A stretch of 64,000 nucleotides of DNA. It comes from Lysinibacillus sp. G4S2 (GTDB taxonomy: Bacteria > Bacillota > Bacilli > Bacillales_A > Planococcaceae). Below the pieces are notes generated by a model. The model did not search any database, had not been told where the DNA came from, and saw nothing but the letters and a program-made list of their open reading frames with translations. Location of the stretch: positions 1,678,001 through 1,742,000 of the forward strand of contig NZ_JAUCFJ010000002.1 of the NCBI RefSeq assembly GCF_030348505.1, given 5' to 3'. Shown here piece after piece: positions 8,790 through 18,174 of this stretch (position 1 is its first letter; the number at the start of each line of letters is the position of its first letter). Made by a program: the position numbers and the translations under genes.

Positions 8790-10268
8790 TTGAGTGAAGC
8801 AGTATTTAGAGAAATTGCAGAGCGCACAAATGGCGATGTTTATATTGGTGTTGTCGGTCCAGTACGTGTAGGTAAATCAACATTTGTAAAAAAGGTTATG
8901 GAATCGGTCGTGTTACCGAATATTGTGGATGAAACAGAAAGAATGCGCGCACAAGACGAGTTGCCACAAAGCTCGCCGGGGCCAGTCATTATGACTGCTG
9001 AGCCGAAGTTTGTGCCTGCTCAAGCAACACGTATTGCGGTCGGTGATGATGAAATGACGTTCCAAATTCGTTTAGCAGATTGCGTTGGTTATATCATTGA
9101 GGGTACAAAGGGATATGAGGATGAAAATGGGCCGAAATATGTGCATACACCTTGGCACACAGAGCCTATCCCATTCCAGGAAGCGGCGAAAATAGGAACA
9201 GATAAAGTTATTCGTGACCATGCCAATATTGGAATTGTTGTAACAACGGATGGTACGGTGAATGGTATAAGTCGTCGTGCGGCAGAGAAGGCCGAAGAGG
9301 AAATTGTTGAACAATTAAAAGAAATAGGAAAACCTTTTGTTGTTGTATTGAATTGCCAAATGCCAGCAAGGGAAGAAACGGTACAGCTTCGAAATGAATT
9401 ATTTGAGCGCTATAATGTTCCAGTGATTGCTACTTCAATTGATCAAATGCGTGCATCTGATATTCAGTATATTTTGCAAGAAGCGTTATTTGAATTTCCA
9501 ATCCGAACAATTGAGGTTGAGAAACCAGATTGGTTAGATGTTTTAGATGCAACACACCCATTGAACATAGCATTAATTGATTCGATGGAAGAAGTGTTAT
9601 CATCAATTATGAAAATAAGAGATGTGCAGCAGGCGTCAGATGCCTTTAAAGCCATTGATTTTATAGACCAAAGTGAAGTGGTGCATGTGGATGCGGGTAT
9701 TGGTACCGCAGTCATTCGAGTGTCATTGCAAGGTGAGCTCTATAAGTCGGTTTGCAATGAATGGCTAGATGAGCCAATTGAGACGAAGCGGGATTGGCTA
9801 CTCTTTATTAAAGAGGCAGCAGAAGCAAAAGAGGCTCAAAAACGCTTTAAAAGCGCCATTAATGAAGCAGATTCGACTGGTTATGGTGTAACATTGCCGA
9901 TGATGCAGGAATTTGAGCCAACAGCACCAGAGCTCATTAAACAAAATAATTTTTTTGGTGTACGTATGAAAGCAAAGGCACCATCTTATCATATCATTCG
10001 AGTAGATATGGAATCAGAATTCGCGCCACTAATAGGCTCTGAATTCCATAGTCAACAATTACTTAAGGATTTAAATCATGCATATTTACACGATCGTGAA
10101 GCATTATGGAGCACACAGCTTTTCGGAACTCCGCTGCATGAGGTATTAAAAGAGGGGATTCGCTATAAAATGGATGCTGTCCCAGCTACAGCCAAAAAAC
10201 GGATGCGACAAACAATTGAACGTATGGTGAACGAAGGTGATAGAGGTTTAGTAACATTTATTTTGTAG
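8790..10268 (+). CDS. spoIVA: Stage IV sporulation protein A, spore coat morphogenetic ATPase
   Basis: SpoIVA polymerises, using ATP hydrolysis, on the mother-cell face of the forespore outer membrane. It forms the basement layer on which the coat assembles. The 492-residue protein has the Walker A motif GPVRVGKST near residue 25 inside a TRAFAC-like ATPase domain. It has the typical middle and C-terminal domains, ending in ERMVNEGDRGLVTFIL; the C-terminus is the part that anchors to the membrane via SpoVM in B. subtilis. Length matches the family exactly. The start codon is TTG or ATG-like behind AAAGGAGG; translation begins SEAVFREIAERT. A sigma-E promoter candidate is upstream. Confidence 0.98.
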   Translation: MSEAVFREIAERTNGDVYIGVVGPVRVGKSTFVKKVMESVVLPNIVDETERMRAQDELPQSSPGPVIMTAEPKFVPAQATRIAVGDDEMTFQIRLADCVGYIIEGTKGYEDENGPKYVHTPWHTEPIPFQEAAKIGTDKVIRDHANIGIVVTTDGTVNGISRRAAEKAEEEIVEQLKEIGKPFVVVLNCQMPAREETVQLRNELFERYNVPVIATSIDQMRASDIQYILQEALFEFPIRTIEVEKPDWLDVLDATHPLNIALIDSMEEVLSSIMKIRDVQQASDAFKAIDFIDQSEVVHVDAGIGTAVIRVSLQGELYKSVCNEWLDEPIETKRDWLLFIKEAAEAKEAQKRFKSAINEADSTGYGVTLPMMQEFEPTAPELIKQNNFFGVRMKAKAPSYHIIRVDMESEFAPLIGSEFHSQQLLKDLNHAYLHDREALWSTQLFGTPLHEVLKEGIRYKMDAVPATAKKRMRQTIERMVNEGDRGLVTFIL

Positions 10269-10303
10269 TAATAAAAAGTGAAAAAAAGCGCAAAAAAATA
10301 GTA

Positions 10304-10344
10304 CGGGGCTTTTCGTTTTTATGCGAAAAGTCCTGTTATTTTTG
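10304..10344 (+). terminator. Intrinsic terminator after spoIVA
   Basis: GGGCTTTTCG pairs with CGAAAAGTCC around a T-rich loop, followed by TGTTATTTTTG. Confidence 0.65.
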
Positions 10345-10373
10345 TTTTTTGGGTGAAAAATTGATTTTTTGGT

Positions 10374-10379
10374 TATAAT
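10374..10379 (+). promoter_or_regulatory. Candidate -10 box of hbs
   Basis: A perfect TATAAT lies about 90 bp before the hbs start. No good -35 box at the standard distance is visible, so this is only a candidate. Confidence 0.35.
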
Positions 10380-10467
10380 CATGAATGAATACAGTTGCGT
10401 AGCGGTTTTCTATGTGTTACTCTTTTTACAGAATTGATTCATGACCCTTTGAGAGGAGGTGAATGGT

Positions 10468-10740
10468 GTGAATAAAACAGAATTAGTAAACTCTGTTGCT
10501 GAAGCTGCAGGTCTTTCTAAAAAAGACGCTTCTAAAGCAGTTGAAGCTGTATTTGATACAATTCAAGATGCTCTTGCAAAGGGTGACAAAGTACAATTAA
10601 TTGGTTTTGGTAACTTTGAAGTACGTGAACGTGCGGCTCGTAAAGGTCGTAACCCACAAACTGGTAAAGAAATCGAAATCGCTGCTAGCAAGGTACCTGC
10701 TTTCAAACCAGGTAAAGCGCTTAAAGATGCTGTAAAATAA
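10468..10740 (+). CDS. hbs: DNA-binding protein HU (HBsu)
   Basis: HU is the abundant histone-like dimer that bends and compacts the chromosome. The GTG at 10468 is the right start: the protein then begins [12 protein letters not shown] like B. subtilis HBsu and is 90 residues long, and AGGAGG ends eight bases before it. An upstream in-frame GTG at 10459 overlaps the Shine-Dalgarno site. The DNA-binding beta-arm signature [19 protein letters not shown] is intact. The unusually regular codon use, favouring common codons, fits very high expression. It sits between spoIVA and mtrA as in B. subtilis. Confidence 0.98.
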   Translation: MNKTELVNSVAEAAGLSKKDASKAVEAVFDTIQDALAKGDKVQLIGFGNFEVRERAARKGRNPQTGKEIEIAASKVPAFKPGKALKDAVK

Positions 10741-10760
10741 TACACGTCTAGTAGTTACAT

Positions 10761-10802
10761 AGAGCAGTCTTCATGTAAATAACATGGGGGCTGCTCTTTT
10801 TA
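10761..10802 (+). terminator. Intrinsic terminator after hbs
   Basis: AGAGCAG...ATGT pairs with ACATG...CTGCTCT, followed by a T tract that merges with the start of an R3-type repeat. Confidence 0.8.
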
Positions 10803-10915
10803 ACTTCTTTCAGCAGGTGTCCAAACATTCGCTGAAATAGAGGAACTCAGTCTAAAACGCCACGTCCTGTGGTAATTTATCTGCACGAAAGCGAAGCGAT
10901 AGTAACACACGACTG
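10800..10915. repeat. Composite R3 stem-loop repeat
   Basis: The left part (10800-10840) is a degenerate copy of the dispersed palindrome with arms AACTTCTTTCAGC and GCTGAAAT. It is followed by the module CGCCACGTCCTGTGG (shared with about 30168) and a CGAAAGCGAAGCGA core like the unit of the 27.8-kb minisatellite. No coding potential is seen. Confidence 0.6.
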
Positions 10916-11087
10916 AGTGACCAACATTATATTTCTTCACTAAAAAAAGTTGCGCAGATAGCTAAATAAGTTAATGGTACATAGAAAGATGTAATAAACG
11001 AAAGTGTAAGCGTTAGAGATATTATTTTCACAATTTAGGTCCATCACTAAAAGTTGGGCTACCTTTGTTAAAACATATACCAGAATA

Positions 11088-11212
11088 TTAGTTGATCTTC
11101 GTTCCGGCTGGACGATTCTTTTGGGACCCTGGAGCGAGCCTCGCGAGTGAAGTGCCTCATCGGACGCCCACAGCTGGAACGGAAATCAACCACACGTAAT
11201 GGTGTGAGTCAC
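11088..11212. repeat. Dispersed repeat family R2, copy a
   Basis: About 125 bp with inverted ends: GTTGATCTTCGTTCCGGCTG on the left and the complement of GTGGTTGATTTCCGTTCCAG on the right. The centre is GC-rich. Related copies or ends are at about 19860, 45806-46103, 51042 and 57020. The rest of the hbs-mtrA intergenic region (10916-11087, 11213-11300) shows nothing recognisable. Confidence 0.65.
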
Positions 11213-11301
11213 AAATTGTAATATATACTCCTAATTAGAAACCATTAAGTGGCTATTTTGCTTATATAGCGTTGAATTTCTTTTGAATCAAGTAAGTCGT
11301 T

Positions 11302-11330
11302 TTGCGCTTACCTTTTGGATATGCTACGAT
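11302..11330 (+). promoter_or_regulatory. Sigma-A type promoter of mtrAB
   Basis: TTGCGC (11302-11307) and TACGAT (11325-11330) are separated by exactly 17 bp. They lie about 50 bp before the mtrA start. Confidence 0.5.
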
Positions 11331-11377
11331 GCATAAGGAAATGTGTAATGTATAGATACGCAGGAGGGTTTTTACGG

Positions 11378-11947
11378 ATGTCGAATGTTGATTTATTGAA
11401 AATAGAAGAGGCAGTAAAAATGATTTTAGAAGCCGTAGGTGAAGATGTAAATCGTGAAGGTTTACTCGATACACCGAAACGTGTTGCAAAAATGTATGCG
11501 GAAATGTTTAGTGGCTTACATGAAGACGCAAAAGATTATTTTAAAACAGTGTTTCATGAAGATCATGAGGAATTAGTACTTGTAAAGGATATTCCGTTTT
11601 ATTCGATGTGTGAGCATCATCTAGTTCCTTTTTATGGGAAAGCACATGTAGCCTACATACCAAACGATGGCATTGTTGCTGGACTAAGTAAATTAGGACG
11701 TGCGGTAGAAACCATTGCTCGTCGCCCGCAATTACAAGAGCGTATTACTTCTTCAGTAGCAGATACAATTATGGAAATGCTCTCTCCTAAAGGTGTTTAT
11801 GTAGTGATTGAGGCGGAGCATATGTGCATGACTATGCGAGGACTTAAGAAGCCAGGATCTAAAACTGTGACATCGGTTGCACGCGGCATTTACGAAGAAG
11901 ACGAAGTAAAACGTAGAGAAGTATTATCATTTATTCAAATGTCTTAA
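11378..11947 (+). CDS. folE: GTP cyclohydrolase I (MtrA/FolE)
   Basis: The enzyme turns GTP into 7,8-dihydroneopterin triphosphate, the first step of folate synthesis. The ATG at 11378 has CAGGAGGG at a normal distance and gives 189 residues, the family length; the longer frame from 11315 overlaps the promoter. Zinc and active-site motifs are visible: [10 protein letters not shown] (Cys and His ligands) and [11 protein letters not shown] (second Cys). The gene is followed by the TRAP gene, the mtrAB arrangement known from B. subtilis. Confidence 0.97.
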   Translation: MSNVDLLKIEEAVKMILEAVGEDVNREGLLDTPKRVAKMYAEMFSGLHEDAKDYFKTVFHEDHEELVLVKDIPFYSMCEHHLVPFYGKAHVAYIPNDGIVAGLSKLGRAVETIARRPQLQERITSSVADTIMEMLSPKGVYVVIEAEHMCMTMRGLKKPGSKTVTSVARGIYEEDEVKRREVLSFIQMS

Positions 11948-12010
11948 ATTGCATGTCTAATTATGTTATGATGGACTAAGAATTTGTCGGATTTAAGGAG
12001 TGTACAGACA

Positions 12011-12229
12011 ATGGCACAAGATTATATTGTTATTCAAGCAGAGGAAGATGGTGTACATGTAATCGGTTTAACACGAGGTACAGATACAAAGTTTCATCAC
12101 TCTGAAAAATTAGATGCAGGCGAAGTTATGATTGCACAATTTACTGAACATACATCTGCTATGAAAATTCGTGGGAAAGCACAGATTCATACAGCTCATG
12201 GTGTTATAAATAGCGAAGCTAAAAAGTAA
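12011..12229 (+). CDS. mtrB: Tryptophan RNA-binding attenuator protein TRAP
   Basis: TRAP forms an 11-subunit ring that binds tryptophan and then wraps RNA carrying GAG/UAG triplets, shutting off trp genes. The ATG at 12011 follows AAGGAG with a 10-base spacer and gives 72 residues, the normal size. The core [16 protein letters not shown] and [16 protein letters not shown] is nearly identical to B. subtilis TRAP and holds the residues for tryptophan and RNA contact. Trp biosynthetic genes are not in the nearby aromatic cluster here, so its targets must lie elsewhere. Confidence 0.97.
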   Translation: MAQDYIVIQAEEDGVHVIGLTRGTDTKFHHSEKLDAGEVMIAQFTEHTSAMKIRGKAQIHTAHGVINSEAKK

Positions 12230-12330
12230 TAGAGAGAAATTACGTTTAATGGTTTTATGTCCAAGCAAAATTGTGATGGCACATATATATCGACTAGTTG
12301 TGTAAAACTTAGTAATGTTATTAATCCGAT

Positions 12331-12441
12331 TTTAAGTTATTTCAGCGGGTGTCAAAACATCCGCTGAAATAAGTTAAAGACTCCAGTGGATGGCAGTTGA
12401 ATTTCTACCGTTTTTTAACGGGGAAGGTCTACTGCCTATCA
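12331..12441. repeat. R3 palindrome followed by a second hairpin
   Basis: 12331-12377 is a near-perfect palindrome with arms AAGTTATTTCAGCGG and CCGCTGAAATAAGTT, the cleanest R3 copy. At 12393-12440 a separate hairpin has an outer stem GGCAGT/ACTGCC and an inner stem CCGTT/AACGG. Either could end mtrB transcription, though neither has a strong T tract directly after it. Otherwise 12230-12480 shows nothing. Confidence 0.6.
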
Positions 12442-12484
12442 TGTTGAATGAAGCAAAAAAATTTTTATTCCGAATCGTCGCGTA

Positions 12485-12493
12485 TGCTATAAT
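12485..12493 (+). promoter_or_regulatory. Extended -10 promoter of hepS-menG-hepT
   Basis: TGCTATAAT is an extended -10 element (TGnTATAAT) about 70 bp before hepS. The -35 region (TTATTC) is weak, as extended -10 promoters tolerate. Confidence 0.5.
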
Positions 12494-12561
12494 GACTCAG
12501 TAAGCAAGCGTTAGGTCTTGAATGCGACTAACATATTTGAAAGTGAAATGGAGTAAGGTCT

Positions 12562-13329
12562 ATGAATGCAACATACATTCAAAATTCAATTGCACAGTTA
12601 AAAACAGAGATTTTCATGGATGTTCGTCATAGAACTTTGCAAAAATATACAGGTGTACCTGTGCTCGATGAAAATCAATTATTTTACTTGTTAGTTCCCT
12701 TTTTGAATGGTGAAGAGTGGCAACAAGAGCAAAGAGAAGCTGCAATCACTGTTGGGATTGTGTACGCTGCCTTAGCGGCGCATGATCATATAAAAGAATT
12801 TGATGCCACATCAAAAGAACAGCAGCTAACCGTTTTAGCTGGAGATTTTTATAGTGGCCGTTATTATGAAATTTTAGCTATGTCAGGGAATGTCGGATTG
12901 ATTCGAAGTTTGTCGCAAGGAATTGTGGCACGTTGTGAACACCAAATTAAAGTATATGAGACAGAAAAACGATCAATTGAACAATGGTTTGCCTCGATAA
13001 GTAATATTGAATCAGGATTAATCTCAAAATTTTTTGAGCTCTATTCATTTAGTGAATATATTCCAATTATGGAGAAGAGCTTATTAATCTTGCGTTTAGA
13101 GAGAGAGTGGGCGACATATCGAAGTGGGCAAGTAACTTTAATGAGTAAGGCCCTAGAAGAAAGTGCGAGATATACTGGAGCGACATATAGCAACGTCATC
13201 CAGGACAAAATTGTGCAATTAAAAACAGAGCTGTTACAGGTGATAGAAGATACATCGTTTTTACAAAGTGATGTAAAACAGGCTCTACAAGCACGTGTAG
13301 AGGCTTCCATTGCTTCTACTAATGGATAA
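12562..13329 (+). CDS. hepS: Heptaprenyl diphosphate synthase component I
   Basis: HepS is the small non-catalytic subunit which, with HepT, makes the C35 side-chain precursor of menaquinone-7. The 255-residue protein lacks DDxxD motifs, as expected. It has the family pattern of helical segments with GIVYAALAAHDHIKEF and LAGDFYSGRYYEILA. It is poorly conserved in sequence overall, but its place immediately before menG and hepT, as in B. subtilis gerCA-CB-CC, makes the call firm. The start follows GGAGTAAGG. Confidence 0.92.
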   Translation: MNATYIQNSIAQLKTEIFMDVRHRTLQKYTGVPVLDENQLFYLLVPFLNGEEWQQEQREAAITVGIVYAALAAHDHIKEFDATSKEQQLTVLAGDFYSGRYYEILAMSGNVGLIRSLSQGIVARCEHQIKVYETEKRSIEQWFASISNIESGLISKFFELYSFSEYIPIMEKSLLILRLEREWATYRSGQVTLMSKALEESARYTGATYSNVIQDKIVQLKTELLQVIEDTSFLQSDVKQALQARVEASIASTNG

Positions 13330-13344
13330 GAGAGGTTTTTCAAA

Positions 13345-14049
13345 ATGGCTAAAACGAAAGAAGAGCACGTGCACGAAGTATTTGAAAGTATTTCGGATAA
13401 CTATGACAAAATGAATGGTGTAATTAGTTTCCAGATGCATGTTGGCTGGCGCAATGATACGATGAAGCATATGGCAGTAAAACCTGGAGCGAAGGCACTG
13501 GATGTTTGCTGTGGTACCGCAGATTGGACAATTGCCTTAGCTGAGGCTGTGGGTGAAGGTGGAGAAGTAAAGGGGCTAGACTTTAGTAAAAACATGCTGA
13601 AGGTTGGCGAGCAAAAGGTAAAGCCATATCCACAGATTGAACTAATACATGGAAATGCTATGGAATTACCTTTCCCAGACAATACATTTGATTATATAAC
13701 GATAGGTTTTGGTCTTCGCAATGTACCAGATTATTTACAAGTGTTAAAGGAAATGAATCGTGTTGTAAAACCAGGTGGAATGGTTGTTTGTTTAGAAACA
13801 TCTCAATCTGAAATTCCAGGCTATCGACAATTATTCCGTTTTTATTTTAAATATATAATGCCGATATTTGGTAAAATATTTGCGAAAAGCTATAAAGAAT
13901 ATTCTTGGTTACAGGAATCAGCAAATGATTTCCCAGGTATGAAGAAATTAGCGGCATTGTTTGAGCAGGCAGGTTTAGAAAAAGTAACGTACAAAGCATA
14001 TAGTGGCGGTGCTGCGGCAATGCATATGGGCTTTAAAAAGGTACGTTAA
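13345..14049 (+). CDS. menG: Demethylmenaquinone methyltransferase
   Basis: MenG methylates demethylmenaquinone with S-adenosylmethionine, the last step of menaquinone synthesis. The 234-residue protein has the SAM-binding motif [14 protein letters not shown] (about residues 51-64), the GLDFS acidic loop, the UbiE/COQ5 signature [17 protein letters not shown] at the N-terminus, and [13 protein letters not shown]. It starts 15 bp after hepS behind GAGAGG, in one transcription unit with hepS and hepT. Confidence 0.97.
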   Translation: MAKTKEEHVHEVFESISDNYDKMNGVISFQMHVGWRNDTMKHMAVKPGAKALDVCCGTADWTIALAEAVGEGGEVKGLDFSKNMLKVGEQKVKPYPQIELIHGNAMELPFPDNTFDYITIGFGLRNVPDYLQVLKEMNRVVKPGGMVVCLETSQSEIPGYRQLFRFYFKYIMPIFGKIFAKSYKEYSWLQESANDFPGMKKLAALFEQAGLEKVTYKAYSGGAAAMHMGFKKVR

Positions 14050-14068
14050 TGGGGGAAGGTTTTCACAC

Positions 14069-15043
14069 GTGGAAAAGATGAAGTTAAAACTACTCTATTC
14101 CGATTTGAAATCAGATATCGATATTATTGAACAAGAGTTAGAAAAAGCGGTGAACTCTTCTTCAAATTTGATCAATGATGCTTCTCTCCATTTATTGCAA
14201 GCTGGTGGTAAACGGATACGGCCAATTTTTGTGTTGCTTGGTGCGAAATTTGGCGAATATGATATCGAAAAGATGAAGGATGTAGCCGTGCCTGTAGAGC
14301 TTATTCATATGGCATCACTAGTGCATGATGATGTAATTGATGATTCCAATATGCGAAGAGGACGCCCAACTGTCAAATCACAATGGAACAATAGAGTAGC
14401 AATGTACACGGGCGATTTTATTTTTGCACGTGCGCTTGAATATATTACAAAGCTTGAAGACCCATTAGTTCATCAAATTTTAGCGCGCACAATGGTGGAA
14501 ATTTGTAACGGTGAAGTCATTCAAATCGAAGATAAATTTAGATTAGATCAAGGTTTAAAGGATTATTTTAGACGAATCAAACGAAAAACGGCATTGCTGA
14601 TTTCTTCTAGTTGTGAGCTTGGTGCAGTAGCAGCAGGTGTTGATGCCAAAACGGTGAGACATTTGAAACGCTTCGGCTACTTTGTTGGCATGAGTTTCCA
14701 AATTATCGATGATGTTTTAGATATTATGGCAACTGATAAAGAATTAGGAAAGCCAGCCGGCAGTGATTTATTGCAGGGTAATATTACATTACCGATTCTA
14801 TTATTAAAAGATGACCCACAGATACAACCTTATTTAGTAAAAGTATTTGCAGGTACATTGACGGAGACAGAACGTCAAAATATGTTGCGGTATGTGCGTA
14901 AATCTGACGCGATTGCGCAAGCTAATAAAATGAGTGATAAATATTTGAAAAAGGCTTTACAGGAAATAGAAGCATTACCAAAACATCCTGTCAAGAAAAA
15001 ACTACGTGATGTCGCTTTATTTATGGGCAAGCGTAAATTCTAG
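14069..15043 (+). CDS. hepT: Heptaprenyl diphosphate synthase component II
   Basis: HepT is the catalytic trans-polyprenyl synthase subunit that extends farnesyl diphosphate to C35 with HepS. I chose GTG at 14069, which follows GGGGGAAGG and gives 324 residues like relatives; a longer frame would overlap menG. The first aspartate-rich motif is within [17 protein letters not shown] and the second is DDVLDIM. GGKRIRP near the N-terminus binds the diphosphate. It is the third gene of the hepS-menG-hepT operon. Confidence 0.96.
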   Translation: MEKMKLKLLYSDLKSDIDIIEQELEKAVNSSSNLINDASLHLLQAGGKRIRPIFVLLGAKFGEYDIEKMKDVAVPVELIHMASLVHDDVIDDSNMRRGRPTVKSQWNNRVAMYTGDFIFARALEYITKLEDPLVHQILARTMVEICNGEVIQIEDKFRLDQGLKDYFRRIKRKTALLISSSCELGAVAAGVDAKTVRHLKRFGYFVGMSFQIIDDVLDIMATDKELGKPAGSDLLQGNITLPILLLKDDPQIQPYLVKVFAGTLTETERQNMLRYVRKSDAIAQANKMSDKYLKKALQEIEALPKHPVKKKLRDVALFMGKRKF

Positions 15044-15050
15044 CTTTTTG

Positions 15051-15079
15051 TTGTACAAAGACTCATTTTTTGTTAATAT
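15051..15079 (+). promoter_or_regulatory. Sigma-A type promoter of ndk
   Basis: TTGTAC (15051-15056) and TAATAT (15074-15079) have a 17-bp spacer. They lie just after the hepT stop and 51 bp before ndk. Confidence 0.55.
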
Positions 15080-15129
15080 TTATCGGTAGGTGTAAAACCT
15101 GTTATACGAATTTAAGGAGTGTTTTAAAC

Positions 15130-15546
15130 ATGGCAATCGAACAAACTTTTTTAATGGTTAAGCCTGATGGCGTAGAACGTCAAGTAGTAGGAGATATCGT
15201 AGATCGTTTTGAACGTCGCGGTTTTGTATTGAAAGGTGCTAAATTAATGGTAATTCCTACAGAATTAGCAGAAAAGCACTATGCTGAGCATGCTGAGCGT
15301 CCATTCTTTGGTGAATTAGTTGATTTCATCACTTCTGGTCCTGTATTCGCTATGGTATGGGAAGGCGAAAACGTAATTAAGCTTGCTCGTACAATGATGG
15401 GAGCAACTAAACCTGAAGAATCTAACCCAGGTACAATCCGTGGTGACTATGCAACAACTGTTTCTCACAACATCATTCACGGTTCTGACTCTCTTGCTTC
15501 TGCTGAGCGCGAAATTGGCTTATTCTTCGGTGAAGATTTAGTTTAA
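15130..15546 (+). CDS. ndk: Nucleoside diphosphate kinase
   Basis: Ndk moves the gamma phosphate between nucleoside tri- and diphosphates through a phospho-histidine. The 138-residue protein begins [15 protein letters not shown]. It has the catalytic histidine (His117) in NIIHGSDS and the [16 protein letters not shown] loop. The start is the ATG at 15130 behind AAGGAG; a longer upstream frame has no homology pattern. It follows hepT, as in B. subtilis, and has its own promoter and terminator. Confidence 0.98.
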   Translation: MAIEQTFLMVKPDGVERQVVGDIVDRFERRGFVLKGAKLMVIPTELAEKHYAEHAERPFFGELVDFITSGPVFAMVWEGENVIKLARTMMGATKPEESNPGTIRGDYATTVSHNIIHGSDSLASAEREIGLFFGEDLV

Positions 15547-15586
15547 TTTCTTTCAGCAGCAATTATGCCTTGGCGTAATTGATTTT
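15545..15586. repeat. R3-related fragment
   Basis: TTTCTTTCAGCAG joined to the AATTATGCC/GGCGTAATT hairpin module, which recurs at 15899-15920. Confidence 0.55.
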
Positions 15587-15597
15587 GTAAATACATT

Positions 15598-15632
15598 AAG
15601 CAATCTCAATTCAATTTGAGGTTGCTTTTTTT
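15598..15632 (+). terminator. Intrinsic terminator after ndk
   Basis: AAGCAATCTCAA pairs with TTTGAGGTTGCTT across a short loop, followed by seven T residues. Confidence 0.85.
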
Positions 15633-15803
15633 AGTGCTCTAAAATGGTGTGACGGTTGCTTTATTAAAGCGACGGATAAAAGCCTAGAACTAAAGAATAG
15701 ACCTATTAAAACAGTGGATAGAATTTTCTAGATACATATAGAATTGTTAAATACTTCTTAGTAATGTAAAATAAAAGATATAATATTCTGATAATTAAAG
15801 TTT

Positions 15804-15932
15804 TTTAACTTCTTTCAGCATATGAATCTGGATGTAAGCTACTTTTCAGCAGATGTCCAAACACCGGCTGAAAGAAGTTAAAGCGCCGATTCCGGACGCA
15901 ATTATGCCGAGGCATAATTGATTAGCTTAATA
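15804..15932. repeat. Long composite R3 repeat
   Basis: The outer arms are TTTAACTTCTTTCAGC (15804-15819) and GCTGAAAGAAGTTAAA (15867-15882). An inner TTTCAGCAGATGT/ACACCGGCTGAAA hairpin lies between them. The TCCGGACGCAATTATGCC and GGCATAATTGATT hairpin module follows. The remainder of the ndk-thiolase gap (15633-15803, 15933-16012) shows nothing else recognisable. Confidence 0.7.
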
Positions 15933-16012
15933 ATCAAGAATATATTTCATAACATCTAAATACATTGGATGATAGGAAATGAGAGAATTGACAGTGCAAA
16001 GGGGTTTTTAAA

Positions 16013-17161
16013 ATGAGAGAAGTGGTGATTGTAGCGGCTGTTCGTACAGCAGTTGGCAGGAGTAAAGGGGCGTTAAGCAATGTTCGTGCTGACGATTTAG
16101 CTGCAGATGTATTGCAAGAGGTTGTCCATCGAGCTGGGATTGAAAAGGCACAAGTGGAGGATGTTATTTTTGGCTGTGTGACGCAAACGGCTGAGCAGGG
16201 AGCAAATATAGCTCGTACAGCATTGTTAATGGCAGGCTTTCCAGAGACTGTACCAGGCGTGACAATTGATCGACAATGTGGTTCAAGTCAGCAGGCTGTA
16301 CATTTTGCAGCACAGGCCATTTTAGCAGGCGATATGGATATTGTCATAGCGGGTGGGGTTGAAAGCATGACGAGGGTGCCGATGGGTTCTAACATGAAGG
16401 GTGCCCATGAAGGTAAAAGGTTACAAGAAAACTATACAATTATACATCAAGGGTTATCAGCTGAGAAAATAGCGGAAAAATGGAACTTATCAAAGGAACA
16501 GCTAAATAACTATGCTTACAATAGTCATAGACGAGCATTAGCTGCTATTGAAGCGAGTCATTTTAAACAGGAAATACTACCTGTCCAAGTTATGCAAGAA
16601 GACGGCTCAGTTACAATGTTTTCTGTTGATGAGGGACCTCGAGCTGAAACGACAGTTGATAAATTAAATGGACTAAAAACTGTCTTCCAGGAAGATGGTG
16701 TAATAACAGCTGGAAACGCAAGTCAAATGAGTGATGGTGCGTCTGCTGTAGTTGTTATGTCTTTAGAAAAGGCACAGGAGCTTGGCATACGGCCGCTTGC
16801 TAAAATTATTACTAGAGTGGTCGTTGGCTCAGATCCAACGTTAATGCTAACGGGTCCAATTGAGGCAACTAGGCAAGCGCTAGAACGCTCAGGTCTTACG
16901 ATAGAAGAAATTGATACGTATGAAGTGAACGAAGCTTTTGCGCCTGTACCAATTGTCTGGTTGCGTGAGATTGGTGCAGATTCAAATAAATTAAATCCAG
17001 ATGGTGGAGCAATTGCTTTAGGGCATCCATTAGCAGCGACGGGTACAAAATTGTTAACAACGATGCTGTATCGGATGGAGCGAGAAAATTTACGCTATGG
17101 ATTACTTGCTATATGTGAAGGTATGGGGATGGCGAATGCCACTATTATTGAAAAAATGTAA
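16013..17161 (+). CDS. Acetyl-CoA C-acyltransferase (thiolase)
   Basis: This is a thiolase of the acetyl-CoA acyltransferase family, which either cleaves 3-ketoacyl-CoA in beta-oxidation or condenses acetyl-CoA. The 382-residue protein has the nucleophilic cysteine near residue 89 (DRQCGSSQQAV), the catalytic histidine in GHPLAATGT (about 338) and the second cysteine in CEGMGMAN (about 368). The start follows AAAGGGG. An SDR of the 3-hydroxyacyl-CoA dehydrogenase type starts about 15 bp downstream and an acyl-CoA ligase follows. That context favours fatty-acid breakdown over acetoacetyl-CoA synthesis. Exact chain-length preference cannot be read from the sequence. Confidence 0.93.
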   Translation: MREVVIVAAVRTAVGRSKGALSNVRADDLAADVLQEVVHRAGIEKAQVEDVIFGCVTQTAEQGANIARTALLMAGFPETVPGVTIDRQCGSSQQAVHFAAQAILAGDMDIVIAGGVESMTRVPMGSNMKGAHEGKRLQENYTIIHQGLSAEKIAEKWNLSKEQLNNYAYNSHRRALAAIEASHFKQEILPVQVMQEDGSVTMFSVDEGPRAETTVDKLNGLKTVFQEDGVITAGNASQMSDGASAVVVMSLEKAQELGIRPLAKIITRVVVGSDPTLMLTGPIEATRQALERSGLTIEEIDTYEVNEAFAPVPIVWLREIGADSNKLNPDGGAIALGHPLAATGTKLLTTMLYRMERENLRYGLLAICEGMGMANATIIEKM

Positions 17162-17176
17162 AAGGGGTTGTGTTTG

Positions 17177-17944
17177 ATGAAGTGTCATGAAGTGATAGCG
17201 GTTGTAACAGGTGGAGCGTCTGGTTTAGGAGAGGCGACTGTTCGAAAAATTGTTGCAGAGGGCGGCAAAGCAGTAATTTTTGATCTTAATGACGAGCGAG
17301 GACATGCATTAGTAGAGGAGTTAGGGGAGAATGTCCTATATGCACGTGTTGATGTCACAAAAGAAGCTGATGTAGCGGCAGGGCTTGCGCAAGCTGTAGC
17401 AACATTCGGGTCCATTAATGTCACAGTAAATTGTGCAGGAATTGCTGATGCAAGTAAAGTAATTTCAAAGCGTGGTCTACATGCCCTTGATATGTTTGAA
17501 AAGGTGATCTCAGTCAATTTAATTGGTACTTTCAATGTTATTCGCCTAGCAGCTGAGAAGATGCAAAATAATGAACCAAACGAGGATGGTCAGCGTGGGG
17601 TTATTATTAATACTGCATCTGTAGCGGCGTTTGATGGGCAAATAGGGCAAGCTGCATATAGTGCATCAAAGGGTGGTGTGGCAGCGATGACTTTGCCAAT
17701 TGCACGAGAGCTAGCTGAAATTGGTGTACGTGTTATGACTATTGCACCAGGGTTAGTAGAAACACCAATGTTTGCATCGTTACCAGAGCCGGCAAGAACA
17801 GCACTTGGCACAATGACTCCGTTTCCTAAACGACTTGGGAAACCATCTGAATATGCACTATTGGTCGAAAGCATTATTCAAAATGGTTTATTAAATGGCG
17901 AAGTAATCCGTTTAGACGGCGCAATCAGAATGCAACCAAAATAG
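17177..17944 (+). CDS. SDR, type-II 3-hydroxyacyl-CoA dehydrogenase-like
   Basis: A short-chain dehydrogenase/reductase of 255 residues. It has the NAD-binding [10 protein letters not shown] near the N-terminus, the NCAG motif, the catalytic Ser in [12 protein letters not shown] and the Tyr/Lys pair YSASKGG. The [16 protein letters not shown] block and the RLGKPSEYA and [16 protein letters not shown] ending resemble HSD17B10-type 3-hydroxyacyl-CoA dehydrogenases. The likely job is oxidising 3-hydroxyacyl-CoA for the adjacent thiolase. I chose the ATG at 17177 because AAGGGG lies nine bases upstream; a TTG at 17168 is in frame but too close to that site. Confidence 0.88.
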   Translation: MKCHEVIAVVTGGASGLGEATVRKIVAEGGKAVIFDLNDERGHALVEELGENVLYARVDVTKEADVAAGLAQAVATFGSINVTVNCAGIADASKVISKRGLHALDMFEKVISVNLIGTFNVIRLAAEKMQNNEPNEDGQRGVIINTASVAAFDGQIGQAAYSASKGGVAAMTLPIARELAEIGVRVMTIAPGLVETPMFASLPEPARTALGTMTPFPKRLGKPSEYALLVESIIQNGLLNGEVIRLDGAIRMQPK

Positions 17945-18174
17945 GGGATAACCAGAAGGTGCTCTACTCAGCTTGCTCAGAGCTTAGTGGATGAATGAAC
18001 GCTGAAACCCATCTTCTTTAATCTGTTTTTTATTGCTAGAAGTAGAAAGATATTTGCGGATAGCGGACCAAAAGATTAGGTTTATCAGCATATTTTGTTT
18101 CGTATGTATTTGTTGGTAGCAGTAGTTAACCTTGGACGATTAAAAAATTTTTAAGAACAAAGGGGAGCGTTTTT

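Noticed and set aside
17185..17535. Long minus-strand open frame opposite the SDR gene
   Set aside because: It is a shadow of the coding strand with no start context; the plus strand has clear SDR motifs.
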